This document shows positions 23,626-35,176 of a DNA stretch of 64,000 nucleotides, in pieces (within the stretch, counting starts at the first letter, position 1; each line of letters begins with the position of its first letter). Source of the DNA: Hippophae tibetana (taxonomy: Eukaryota > Streptophyta > Magnoliopsida > Rosales > Elaeagnaceae); contig CM072801.1 in assembly GCA_037013495.1 (NCBI GenBank), positions 16,793,501 to 16,857,500 on the forward strand. Direction: 5' to 3'. The translations under genes were made by a program, and so were the position numbers. The notes under the pieces are model-generated. The model saw only the letters and a program-made list of their open reading frames with translations. It was not told where the DNA came from and did not search any database.

Positions 23626-23950
23626 AAAAAAATAAAAATATGTACAAAGCATAACTTTTATGATGTAAAGCATAGACTTCCACCTAACGGGCCATGTAGG
23701 CCCAACCAATGCCTTTCTAGGCTTTACCTCCACGTGTGTCTTTCCAAAGAAAGGACACCTTCTTGGGTGCACCTCCATGCATCCTTCTCCATTAGGTACC
23801 TTTCCTAGGGTTCAACTATATGTCTGTATCTTGGAAAACATTTGTGCAAAAGTAGAGCACATAATTTGTTGAGTAAACTGGATCAACGCTTGACTTATCA
23901 AGATGTGATACCTTACTTCTTGATTAACTGGTAGGGGCTCATTACAATGA
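23626..23950. other. Unassigned stretch with higher GC content
   Basis: About 325 bp around 23680-23830 is richer in C and G than its neighbours, with several CCTCCA..-type phrases. I recognise no gene, repeat or RNA in it. It lies between the PDC array and Gypsy debris. Confidence 0.4.
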
Positions 23951-24240
23951 GTGTTTGATTTTCCTATTACTCACTTCCACTTAATCGAAAGTTCTTGGAT
24001 GATATGGAATAGTCACTTTGTGTGTGATGTTATACTTTTTCAGTATCTCATCAAAACGTTGGTTGTAAAAATGTCTACCTTCATAACTTATTATTGCTTT
24101 AGGCATTATGAACCTACTAAATATAGAATCCTTCAAGAATTTCACAACAAAGCTAACATACTTAGTTTTAGTAGGTATAACTTCTACATACTTGGATACA
24201 TAATCAACAATAACCAAAATATATTTATTTTCAAAAGATG
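23950..24240 (-). mobile_element. Ty3/Gypsy integrase fragment
   Basis: The minus strand reads VDYVSKYVEVIPTKT..VVKFLKDSIFSRF..PKAIISYEGRHF..KYNITHKVTIPYHPRT. This corresponds to the core of Gypsy integrases of the Athila/Tat type, from the first catalytic Asp region to the HKV..PYHPQT block. It is a short fossil piece with no adjoining RT. Confidence 0.8.
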
Positions 24241-24269
24241 GGGTAAACGATCTATCATAAAGTTTTCTT

Positions 24270-25560
24270 TGTAAAATTCTTGAATAAAAAATAATCTTTA
24301 TTTAATGATTATTAAAAATACTCATCTATTTTAATATTACACAAGCATAATAACATAACTAAAATCCATTACAATAATTAGCGAGACATGCTCAATTTAA
24401 TAAATTGTCAATACATTACATATAACATTCAAAAAGATACATTAAATTAAAGCTATAAATAGAATACAATTAAAGTTAATACCTCAACTATATTATTACA
24501 GATACTACACCAATCTATTATTAAGAAAACTCCTATTATTTCCACTTTATTGTGGATACCTAATCTAACTATTTATAACATAAATATTTTAAAAAAATCA
24601 ACTCTTAAAATGTGAGACTAACTAAAACTAAAATTAAGAAAGGCTTAGAAAGCACATAAAGTGAAAGAGAGCTCATAATTGTAAGGGATGATAAACAATG
24701 GAAAGGTGAAAGGGTTTATATAGGTGGAGTAAGGAGAGAAAAATGGAGAAAAAATAGGATCACGACGAATTTATGATTGCATATCGTGAAACACAAATTT
24801 TCCCACCATCACATGTATTAATTATAGACCATATGAAATTAACTTCGATAGCCTCACACCGCAGCATAAATAAATCCTTCACTATTATTTCCACTTTATT
24901 GTGGATACCTAATCTAACTATTTATAACATAAATATTAAAAAAATTCAACTCTCAAAATGTGAGACTAACTAAAACTAAAATTGAGAAAGGCTTAGAAAG
25001 AACATAAAGAGAGAGAAAGCTCATAATTGTAAGGGATGATAAACAATGGAAAGGTGAAAGGGTTTATATAGGTGGAGTAAGGAGAGAAAAATGGAGAAAA
25101 AATAGGATCATGACGGATTTATGATTGCATATCGTGAAACATAAATTTTCCCACCGTCGTATGTATTAATTATAGACCATATGAAATTAACTTTGATAGC
25201 CTCACACCGCAGCATTAATAAATCTTTCACTATGACATGCGTTGTTCTGTGCTTCTCCAGTTCTCTTTGTATTTTCCCCCTTTTACATCTGATTGTATAC
25301 ATATGTAAGGTGTACATGAGTAATTTATAATTCTTCCAAGTTTCAATTTGAGTGCTTCAGGTATAATTCTTCAAGTTAAATTATCCTAATATAAGAAATA
25401 CTTGAAAAATAGCAAAACATACCCCTAATTTTGAAAACATAGATTTTCTAAATTAATAATAAAATTATGTAAAGAGAAATCTATTTTGACAAAAGTGCAT
25501 GTAAATCACATTTATATTTATCACATTATATCTAATAGTTACTACTTTATTTACATTTTA
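24270..25560 (-). repeat. Partial Gypsy LTR (minus) with a 349-bp tandem duplication
   Basis: This resembles the minus-oriented LTR at 28450-29702: the run of TTACACAAGCATAATAACATAAC, the TTTTCCCACCATCA block, and the end ATACTTGAAAAATAGCAAAACATACCC-like block near 25405. It is incomplete at both ends. It probably belonged with the integrase piece to its left. Confidence 0.65.
24534..25230. repeat. 349-bp tandem direct duplication, two units
   Basis: Unit 1 is 24534-24882 and unit 2 is 24883-25230. Both begin TATTATTTCCACTTTATTGT and end with AATC(C/T)TTCAC. They are about 95 percent identical by eye. Each unit contains GGTTTATATAGGTGGAG, which on the minus strand is a TATA-type promoter core of the LTR. 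Confidence 0.92.
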
Positions 25561-25599
25561 ATTTTTTTGTTTTAGTTTTACTAAATTTTCTTATTCTTA

Positions 25600-28449
25600 A
25601 CTCTCAGGAAACCATTGGATGCATAAAAATTCTCTTATAATTGAAGATCAAGAGGACCAATTAATCCACTATAAGAGAAGACAATAAAATCCACTTTTTC
25701 AAATGATTCCAAATCGAAAAAGGAGTGAAAATAATTAATGTTGCAATAAATGTCAAACATTGGAAGGCCTGTATGTCATTTTAGTATGCAAAATAAATCA
25801 GACTTTTATCAATATGTATGGTTGAGGAAAAAATAATTGCACCAATTCATTAAAAATGTGATGCTTTGAAAGTCTCCATAATGGATGTTCAAAAACCAAG
25901 AGCATACCAAGGAATTAGAAATGTGATGTTGTGGCATTGGAGCAATAGATTTCACTATAGGTCATAAAATTGTATCACTCCGAGGTATGGTATTTTAAAT
26001 GTTGTGGCCCTTATGTTAGAAAAATTCTTGAATGCCTAATTACGAATTTTTCCCACTTTTCCCTTAAAACCTAACACTATAAATAGACTCATTAACATTA
26101 TTAATGGAAGGGTGGTTGGAGGCAATTGGAAAAATTGGAAACACTTTTCACTAACAATAATCCTAAGATTTCTATTCCTTTATTTTATTGTTTTGGTGAA
26201 TATTATTATACTTTCATTATTCTCTATGGATAGTTAATTTTTTTGTGATTGAAGCAGATTTCAAAGCCCTAGAATTAATAAAATCTTTGATTATGTGTTT
26301 AATTCACTATTTTAATATCTTGATGGATTTTCTTAATTATTTAAGTGTATAATTAAATTATTAGGTTTGTGAATCGATAATAAATTTAATTAATTAGGTA
26401 TGTCATTTCTTAATCAATTTAAATATATAGTGACAAATTTCTTTGGAATAAAAATTAATATTTAAGATAATGAAATCAAGCTTATGAGTTTAACCTTGAT
26501 CCAATATACTTCTTAAAATTAAATGTTTTTGATAGATCAAATATAGAGAGCTTATTATATATTGTCTATTGGAAATAGAATGAATTAAGAGCTTATTTAA
26601 TTCAATAATTAGGTCAGAAGAAGTTGATACTTTTGAACGTGTGAATTTCTCTTAGTTGGTATAGTAAAACAAATACATAAATTAGGATATGCTTTCATTA
26701 ATTTGCAATTCATGCTAGTAATCATAGATGCTCCTTCAATCTTGTTTTTCTCATATTATTTCAATCTTATTTTCACTGTACTTAGTTTTAATTGATTCCT
26801 TTATTTTTTTCATCACAATCAAAACTTCCTAATTTCATAAATAAGAGTTATTTTTAAAATCCTATATAGGAAAGACATGTTTGCCATATACTGAAACAAA
26901 ACATTTTAAATAGAATTAAAGTAAGGATCAAATTGATTGTTTCATTTTAAGTGCATCAATTTTTGGCATCATTGTTGGGGTTTTTTATTAAATTAACTTT
27001 TTTTATTTTTTATTTAATTTATATTTTTTTATTCATTTTTCAAAGGATTAGTGAATTACCACACGACGTAGTAATAGTAGTACGAACTCTTTGATCAACC
27101 AAAACTACAATCTAAGGTCTAATTTTGCATTACACATTACTCTGTTTCCATCATCTATTTATTGAATGGCTAACAAAAAGGTACTTAATAAAACAGTTGA
27201 GACAAATCTTCCACTTTTAAGTGATTATTCAAATGATTTGAATCATTCCAATCACGAGTAAATGGCTGAAAATAATCAAAATCAATCTCTTAAGGAGATT
27301 GCTACACCGACTTTATATCAACAACTCTTATGCTTTCAATACAATGACAATGTATAGGCTTTTGAATTGAAGTCTAATATGATTCACCTCTTGCCTAAGG
27401 TGGTAAAGATTAGAAAAAATGTCTGAAGGAATTTCAAGTGATTTGTTCTAGCATGAACCAAATGTTACTACTAAAGAACGACTAAATCTTAAGACATTCC
27501 CATTATTTTTAGTAGACAATACTAAAGAGTATTTGTATTATTTACCAACTGGGACCATTAATAGTTGGAACGAAATGAAAAAATTCTTTTTGGAGAAATA
27601 TTTTCTAACATTTAAAGCTACTCTCATATGGAAGGAAATTTTTGGTAGTCAACAATATAAGGGGAAGAATTTATAAAAGTATTAGGAGCGATTTAAGAAA
27701 CTCTTTGCTAGTTGCCCTCAACATCCCATATATGAGTAGCTTTTACTCCAATACTTGTATGAAGGATTTTTAACCATGCATAGAAGCATTATCAATGCAA
27801 CAAGTGGTGTAGCATTGGTTAATAAAACTCTTGAAAATGCAAGAAATGTGATTGTAACTATGGATGCAAATGCCCAATAAGTTGGCACACGATCCAATCC
27901 ACCATAAAAGGTTAATGAAGTGGATATTTCTAGTAATATTGAGCACCATTACTTTGCTTGTGAAATAATTACCAGCCATAGGTGTTAAAACTTGTTGAAT
28001 TTGCACTAACTTTGGACACCCTACAAATGTGTGATTCAAAATCCTAATATGAAATAAGAAAATTTCGTGGGAAGATACCAAGGACAACAAAGGAAAAGAT
28101 ATGAGCCCTCCTCTAACACCTACAATATCGATTAGAAGGATCAACCCAAATTTTAGCTATTTGGAACACAATCAAGCTATGGCCCCTACCAATCCACTTG
28201 GTTTCCCACACCCAAAAGCCTAACAACCTTATCTAGTATGAGCACAAAATCCTCCTCCACCTTAAAGAACATCTCTAAAGGAATTAATAAGTTCTATACA
28301 ACCAACTTTGTTCAAATCTAGCAAGATTTTATCAAGTTTCACAAGATACCAAGGCTTTTATTAAGATTCTTGAAAATCAATTTAGCCAATTGGCTACTAT
28401 TGTTGAAAGGTTAGAAGCACATGCATATGATAAAATGATGCAAAGTATT
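25600..28449 (+). mobile_element. Ty3/Gypsy retrotransposon, 5' LTR plus gag, degenerate
   Basis: This is a plus-strand fossil. A probable 5' LTR runs from about 25600 (start uncertain) to 26958, with CTATAAATA near 26069. It ends GTGCATCA and is followed by TTTTGGCATCATTGTTGGGG (26961-26980), a decayed form of the TGGCGCCGTTGCCGGGG primer site typical of Athila/Tat Gypsy elements. A gag region follows (about 27170-28440): YLPTGTINSWNEMKKFFLEKYF, then ERFKKLFASCPQHPI..YEGFLTMHRSIINATSGVALVNKT, then a tail FSQLATIVERLEAH. No protease, RT or integrase is seen. Many breaks are present, and the element abuts an opposite-strand LTR at 28450. Confidence 0.75.
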
Positions 28450-29989
28450 TGATAAATAACTCACAAATGCATGAATCACTTTGTAAGAAATGATAAGTAT
28501 ACTTTCAAAGTTGGTCTAAAGAGTAACTACACGATTTTTAAATAAATCAACAAAATTCTTAAAAACAAAAAAAACGTGAGCACTCTATCACAATTGTTTA
28601 GGTTTGAGAATTCTATTCTAATGACATAAATTTAAAGATATATTTGATTCAAAATTGTAGACAGGTAAAAATTTAATCATTCATTAGAGAATTTATGAGA
28701 TATATTAGTTAGTTAAACATACTTGTTCACATTAATCAGGATATTAAATATATAAATTAATATTACTAGTTTCCCCTTTTTTAATATAAAAATGTCCTTA
28801 AGTAGGACCCAAATTCTTTGTTAATAAAAACCAATTAATATTAAATTAGGATTTATTTCTAACAAAATAGAAAACCACCTAAATCACTGCTTAAGGCGGA
28901 GCACGTAATTGATACTCTTATTCAAGGTGTCAAAAAATGGATTTAAGATTGATGTATCTAAGTACTAATTTTTAAATTTATAATCTATTACGAAAAATAT
29001 GTCATCAATATATTTTTCAATAATAAGTCGTCGTGAAAAATCTTTGAAATAGAGTATAATTTTAAATTCGATCTAAATAATCAAATCATAAATCTAACTT
29101 TCATACTTTAAACTTACTATGAAAAATATGTCATTAATACATATTTTCGTAATAAGCTTTGTTAAATTCTTGAATGAAGAAAGAAAAATCAATATATTTT
29201 ACAAAAAAGTTTACCTAATTTAATATTTTATAAGCATAACAATGTAACTAATATCCTATAGTATTTTCAGCCATACATGCTTAGATTTAATAAATGATTA
29301 GTATATTAAAAATAGCGTTGAGAATAATACATACAATTAATCCTGGAAATAAAGGAATAGATTTAAAATTTATACCTCAAAAGTATCCTTTAGTATACAG
29401 AATTTCAGTGCTGATCTGTATCTGAAAAATCTCCAAATAGATTTACCAATACTATTTATTGGATTGAAAAACTACTGCATTAAACTAAGAAAACTATAAA
29501 CCTAAGACTTTGTTGAAGAACTCAAAATTGTTTGCTGTGTTTTTTTTTTACAATAAGAGAGGGTTTATATATGTAGAAAAAATGCTACAAAAATGAGAGA
29601 AAAGTGAATCATATGGTCAGGCACCGTGGCACAATTTTTCCACCATCATGACTTGCTTCAATCTGATACACATTTCAATTATAAACAGAGGCACTTGCCT
29701 TGTGATGAGTGCTCAAAAAGCACTAAAATAACCATGATTTTATGCACATTAATTGATTAAAAATATATATATATATATATATGTTTTATCATATATTTAT
29801 ATAAATTTGTCTTTTTCGGAATCACGGGTATTTTTATTATTTTTCAGGTATTTTGACTTAAAAATGCAACTTAAAAACTCAAAGAGGAATACTGGAAGCA
29901 ATACATCACAAATATATTAATAAATAAATAGGGAAAGGTCAACAAATATGGAAAAATTGGATAAAATGGGTCAAAAACGACAAAAATGT

Positions 29990-30210
29990 CAGCAAGGAGA
30001 AAATCGCGCCGCCCGGCCGCCGCGCCCCAGCGCCCAGCTTCGCCCCAAGCTGCGCGCGGAACTGTTCATCCGTGCGCCTGTTCATCCGCGCTGCACTGTT
30101 CATCCGCGCTGCACTGTTCATCCGCGGTATTGTGCAACCTCGGCACTGTTCATCCCCGGTACTGTGCAACCGCGGTACTGTTCATACCCGGTACTGTGCA
30201 GCCGCCCCCC
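29990..30210 (+). repeat. GC-rich tandem repeats in the solo LTR
   Basis: This is a variable array of CTGTTCATCCGCG and GTACTGTGCAACCGCG phrases. Perfect 18-bp units CTGCACTGTTCATCCGCG occur at 30091 and 30109. It is CpG-rich inside an otherwise AT-rich LTR. Open frames on both strands are artefacts of the repeat. Confidence 0.85.
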
Positions 30211-30217
30211 GTCATGC

Positions 30218-30238
30218 TGACGTCATCAAATGACGTCA
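30218..30238 (+). promoter_or_regulatory. Pair of TGACGTCA sites upstream of the LTR TATA box
   Basis: Perfect TGACGTCA palindromes lie at 30218-30225 and 30231-30238, 13 bp apart and about 70-90 bp upstream of the TATA box. This is the plant bZIP (TGA-type) core at a position usual for an upstream activator. Confidence 0.6.
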
Positions 30239-30307
30239 GCAATCACTAATCCGCGTTTTTACATTTTTTTAACATTTTTTTCTCTACTTTTTCTCTCCAT
30301 CCTCACC

Positions 30308-30315
30308 TATAAATA
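30308..30315 (+). promoter_or_regulatory. TATA box of the solo LTR
   Basis: TATAAATA follows CTCACC and precedes ACCCCCC. It lies 605 bp into the LTR and downstream of the TGACGTCA pair, a plausible U3/R promoter core. Confidence 0.65.
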
Positions 30316-32555
30316 CCCCCCTTCCCTTCACTTCAAAACACACCTTCAAAAACCTCCAAATACATTCTTTTCTCTCTTTTCTTATATTTTTAGGATTTTT
30401 TTTAGTTTTTCTTATGTTTTCTTAGTTTTTAGCTTTTCTTAGTTAATTTCTCTTAGATTTAGAGTTCTTCCCTTTTTTGGGAAGAACTAGTTATGTTTTT
30501 GTAATATTTTAGCTCTTTGATTCAATAAATGGGAGTGCAAATTTCGCTTGGAGTTTTTCCAGCAACGGGAATAGCGTCGAAGTTCTGTAAGGATTTTATT
30601 TTCTTTACAGTTATTTTTATGCTTTATTCTTACATGTTATATTTAATTTGTCTGTGGTTAAATTTAACTGTGCTGGCTATTTAGTAAACATGATGTAATA
30701 ATAACGTTGTTATGCTTGCGAAATATTAAATAGGTAAAAATCTCTAAAATGAATTGATTTTGTTTTTATTCATGATTTTATATTAAGAATGTTAGAGAGA
30801 AATATATTATTTTTCATTACAAACTTAAACCTGAAAATTAGATTTTAAGGTTTAGTTATCCGGTCTGATTTAGAGTAGTGCTCTTTTATTTGATGGTACA
30901 ATCGCCCGGTAATTAGAGTGAAGCTCTATTTCAAAAGTTTTTATAAGAATTATTATCTGAAAATGTATTGACAACATGTTTTTGGTAGTGGTTTTAAAAC
31001 TTGAAAGTTAGTACTCGGATAACTAAATTCTTGGGTTTAATTTGGACACCTTGAATAAAGTTTAAACTGTCTAACCCCACCAAAGGTGGCATTTAAATGG
31101 TTCATTTTCAATCTCTTAGAAAAAGGAATTAATTTAATTAAGCAAATTAGTTATCAACCCCACCCATAGGTGTTAATTGATTTGTTTAGTTAACAAAGAA
31201 TATCTAACCCCACCAAAGGTGGCATTCATACAAAAAAGGGAGAATCAATAAATATCAATTCATATCCTTAATAACCTAGATAATATGAGCAAGCATAATT
31301 AACTTAGTTATTATATCCATAAATACTCCGCCATTATAAATGATAAAATTTGCATAAATGTTTATTGAATCTATGTTTAATTTTATGTAATTAGATTAAA
31401 AACACAAAACCCCAAAATATCGTGACGGGATGTTTAGGATTTAATTTCGTTTTTAAAAGTTTGAATAATAAATTAAAAACCACACGCATTCCTTCCTTAG
31501 ATCGACCTTGGGAGTATACTTATCATTTTCTACGAAATGATTCGTGCACTTGCGAGAGTTTTATAAATATTAAAACCAAAGTATTGGCAAGAATCGACGA
31601 TGTCGGTTTTCGCTCATCACCTTGCGACACACTTAAAGTACCACAATGGCATACGTTAAACTATGTTTCTTCAACTTATTTTTGTTTCACCTCTATACAT
31701 GCTTGGTTGGTTCATATGTAAGACTTACATATGTTATCCTTGAATTATTCTTGTTTGCAATTGAGTAATTTTAAGTATGATTCTTCATATGTTGCTATTT
31801 TTAGTAAATTTGAAGCTACAAATATAAAAAAATAACAAAGCATACCCATGATTCCAAAAACATAGATTTGTTAAAATAATGATAATATTATCGAAATACA
31901 CATCTATTTTTTACATTAAAATTCAAATAAATCACATAATATTTAGTACTTTTAAGCACTCATAATAAAATTTTCTCTTAACATAGGGTCAACCCTAGGG
32001 AAAATCCTAGTGTTACAAGAATGACCAGATCGTAGATTCAGGCTACTTAAATCATATGATGAATGATAAATAGATGTTGCAAAGCATGTTTAACTACAAG
32101 GGAGGTTGTGTAGCAGTGACAACGATTGGAATCAGTTTACGTGATGTGAGTAGAATCTACATATGTAGACAAGACAAGAAGAAATGAGATAACATATCTA
32201 TGGCATATGCGGTTAGGTCACGTTAGCTATTCCAAACTAAGTTTGATGGTGAAGAAGTCGATGCTTAAAGGGCTTCCTCTACTATATGTATAAACATACA
32301 CTGCCTGTGTAGGATGTTAGTATGGTAAAGCTCATCAATTTTCATACGAGGAATCAAAGTTTAAAGCAAAAGAACCATTGGAGTTAGTTCACTTTGATTT
32401 ATTCGGGCCTAGTAAACAACCATCAATTGGTGGTATGCAATACATAGTGACAATCATTGATGATTTATCAAGGTATGTATGGGTTTTCTTTATGAAATAA
32501 AAATTTGACACATTTTCAAAGTTTAAAAAGTTCAGAGAGTCAATTGAAGGAGAAG

Positions 32556-35176
32556 TGATGAACAAGATTGGAAATTTTGATTTTTCAAATACTTTGGTTT
32601 TATATTTGTAAAACTAAAACTAAAAAAGAAAGCTTTCTAGAGAGAGAAAGAGCTAAGAAAATTGTGTGTTTTTTACAATGGGAGAGAGGGTCTTATTATA
32701 GGTGAGGAAAAGGCCAAAAAGGTGGGAAACTACTTCAAAAATTGATTTTAGACGCGTTTGGACTGGCTGGCATGCATATGGGGTGCATGATTTATGGTAG
32801 ACAGGTGTTTGGCGCCCGAGACACGATGTGAGAGTGTGTTGGTGCATGCAGAAATTGGTAAGGCGTGTGTTAGTCGTATATTGGTTGTGTGTGAGCATAT
32901 GTTGGCTATGTGCGAGCGTGTCTTAGCTACGTGCTGATATGTGTTGGGCATGTACTTGGCATGAGTTGGGTGTGCAGGACTCGATGCGACTGGGTGCATA
33001 ACTGAGCACTTTTGTCAATTTTTCTATTTTTTTGACTTTTCCTCATTTTTTTCTCAACATGTTTGTGATATATTGCCTCCAATATTTTTCTTTAAGTCTT
33101 TAAATTATTTTTGAAGCAAAAATACTTGAAAAATAATAAAAATACCCATGATTCCAAAAAGACAAATTTATTTTCCAAAACTAGGGACAACATTTTATTT
33201 ATGTAAAAGTAGGGAAATTATTTTTATGCTAAATTTTTTTTTTTTGAATTCTTTTGATTTTTTTTGTTTTTTTAATTTTTTAACACAAAATAAATAAATA
33301 AAATCATAATTATTTACAATTCAAAATGTTTTCAAAATTTTGATTAATAATTGAAAAACGTTATTCCTTCCCGAGCAACATCGCCAAAAACTTGATGAAC
33401 AAGATTGACTATTCCGATTTTACAAATACTTTGGTTTTATATTTGTAAAACTCTAGCAAGTGTATGAATCATTTTATAAAAAAATGACAAGTATATTCCC
33501 AAGGTCGATTTAAGGAAGGAATATATGTGATTTTTAATTTGTTATTGAAACTTTTAAAAATGAAACTAAATCTTAAACATCTTGTCATGATATTTTCATT
33601 TTTGTTTCCTAATATAAGGACATAAAAAAACATTGATATAGATTCAATAAATAATAATGTAATTTTTTATCATTCATAACAGTGGAGTATTTATGGATAT
33701 AATAAGTAAGTTAATTATATTTGCTCATATTATTTAGGTTATTAAATATATAAATTGATATTTGTTGATTTTCTCTTGTTGTTATGAAAGTGTCCTTAGA
33801 TGGGACCCAAATTTTTTTGTTTAATATTAATTAACTAATATCCTTTGGTAGTGCCTATTAATTAATTAAGTATTAAATTTCAGTTTTATTTCTAAGAAAA
33901 TAGCAAACCATCTTATGATAGCTTTAGGCGGAGTAATTTAATTATACTTTATTCAAGGTGTCTAAATTTAACCTAAGAATTTAATTATCTGAATACTAAT
34001 TTTCAAATTTTAAAATCATTACTAAAAATATGTCGTTGATATATTTTCGAATAATAATTCTTATAAAAAAATTTGAAATAAAGTTTCACTCTAACTACCT
34101 GGAGATTGTAGCAACAAATAAAAGAGCACATCTTTAAATCATACCACATAATTAAACCTTATAATCTAATTTTCATATTTAATTTTTTAATAAAAAATAA
34201 TATATTTCTCTCTAACATCCTTAATATAAAATCTTAAATAAAAATAAAATCAATTTATTTTATGAAAATGTTTTACCTATTTAATATTTAGCAAACATAA
34301 CAACATTATTATTATTATATCATATTTACAAACAGTCAACCATGTTAAATTCAATCATAGACAAATTAAACATAACATATAACAACAAAACATAAAAAAA
34401 ACTGTAAAGAATTCATTTTAAAATTATAACTCAAAAGAATCTTTATAGAACTTTTATGCTAATTCTGTTGCTAGAAACCTCCAAATGGATTTGCATTTCT
34501 GTTTATTGAATTAAAAACTAAAAATCTATAAAGCATAAATAGTTCTTCTCAAAAAGAGAAGAACTCTAAAACTAAAAAAAGAAAGCTTTTTAGAGAGAGA
34601 AAGAGTTGAGAAAATTGTGTGTTTTTTACAATGGGGGAAATGGTCCTTTTATCGGTGAGAAAAAGGCCAAAGAAGGTGGCAAGTGGGGAGCGAGATTTAT
34701 GGCAGATGGGAATTTAGTGTGCGTTGGGTAGGCACAAACATGTGCTAGTGCAAGTGGGACACGATGCGTGCATGTTTTGGCGTGCACAAAATTCAGGGCG
34801 ACGTGTGGGCGGGTATTGGTTGTGTTCTAGTGTGTGTTGGGTATGTACTCAGCATGTGCTTGGCATACGAGCGTGCGAGACTCAGCATGAATGGACACGA
34901 CTACGTGCGAGACTGGCATGATGTGCGCGTGATTAAAACCCTTTTGTCCATTTTTCCATTTTTTTTACTTTTCTCAATTTTTTCTCAACATATTAGTTAT
35001 GTATTGCTTCTAGTATTTTTGTTTGAGTCTTTAAATTATTTTTGAAACAAAATACCCATGATTTTGAAAAGAAAAAATTATATAAAAATACGATAAAATC
35101 ATACAAATATAAACCTATTTAATCAATTAAAGTACATTAAATCATAGTAGTTTTAGTGCTTTTTAAGCACTCATCA
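32556..35176 (-). mobile_element. Gypsy element reduced to LTR sequences, inside the Copia
   Basis: A minus-oriented insertion begins TGATGAACAAGATTG, ends GCACTCATCA, and is flanked by AGAAG (32551-32555 and 35177-35181). A whole LTR (33393-35176, 1784 bp) is followed on the minus strand by the primer site TTTTTGGCGATGTTGCTCGG (33371-33390). A shorter LTR-derived stretch lies at 32556-33180. Almost no internal region is left and no protein domain is seen. It is the same LTR family as 29703-31619. Confidence 0.85.
33393..35176 (-). repeat. 5' LTR of the reduced Gypsy element
   Basis: On the minus strand it starts TGATGAGTGCTTAAAAAGCAC and ends GTTCATCA next to the primer site. The section around 34720-34930 is relatively rich in G, with GCATG/GTGC phrases that make spurious open frames. 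Confidence 0.85.

Larger units (their letters stand above)
29703..31619 (+). mobile_element. Solo Gypsy LTR with perfect target duplication
   Basis: A 1917-bp LTR starts TGATGAGTGCTCAAAAAGCAC and ends CGCTCATCA. It is flanked on both sides by CCTTG (29698-29702 and 31620-31624). It is the same family as the minus-oriented LTRs nearby, so it arose by recombination between two LTRs of a later insertion. It contains a GC-rich repeat block (29990-30210), two TGACGTCA sites and a TATA box. No coding region belongs to it. Confidence 0.9.
28450..31965 (-). repeat. Old Gypsy LTR (minus), split by a younger solo LTR
   Basis: The two parts, 28450-29702 and 31620-31965, together resemble the LTR at 33393-35176. 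The left end is TGATAAATAACTC.. followed by GCATGAATCACTTTGTAAGA. The right end is AAACATAGATTT..TACTTTTAAGCACTCAT. The insertion between them duplicated CCTTG. This LTR is diverged and has no internal region attached. Confidence 0.75.

Noticed and set aside
29939-30250. Three overlapping open frames in the solo LTR
   Set aside because: They come from the CTGTTCATCCGCG-type tandem array, which is open in several frames because of composition.
34724-35045. Open frames rich in Cys/Trp in a Gypsy LTR
   Set aside because: They lie in the GTGC/GCATG-rich section of a minus-oriented LTR; no domain, no splice context.
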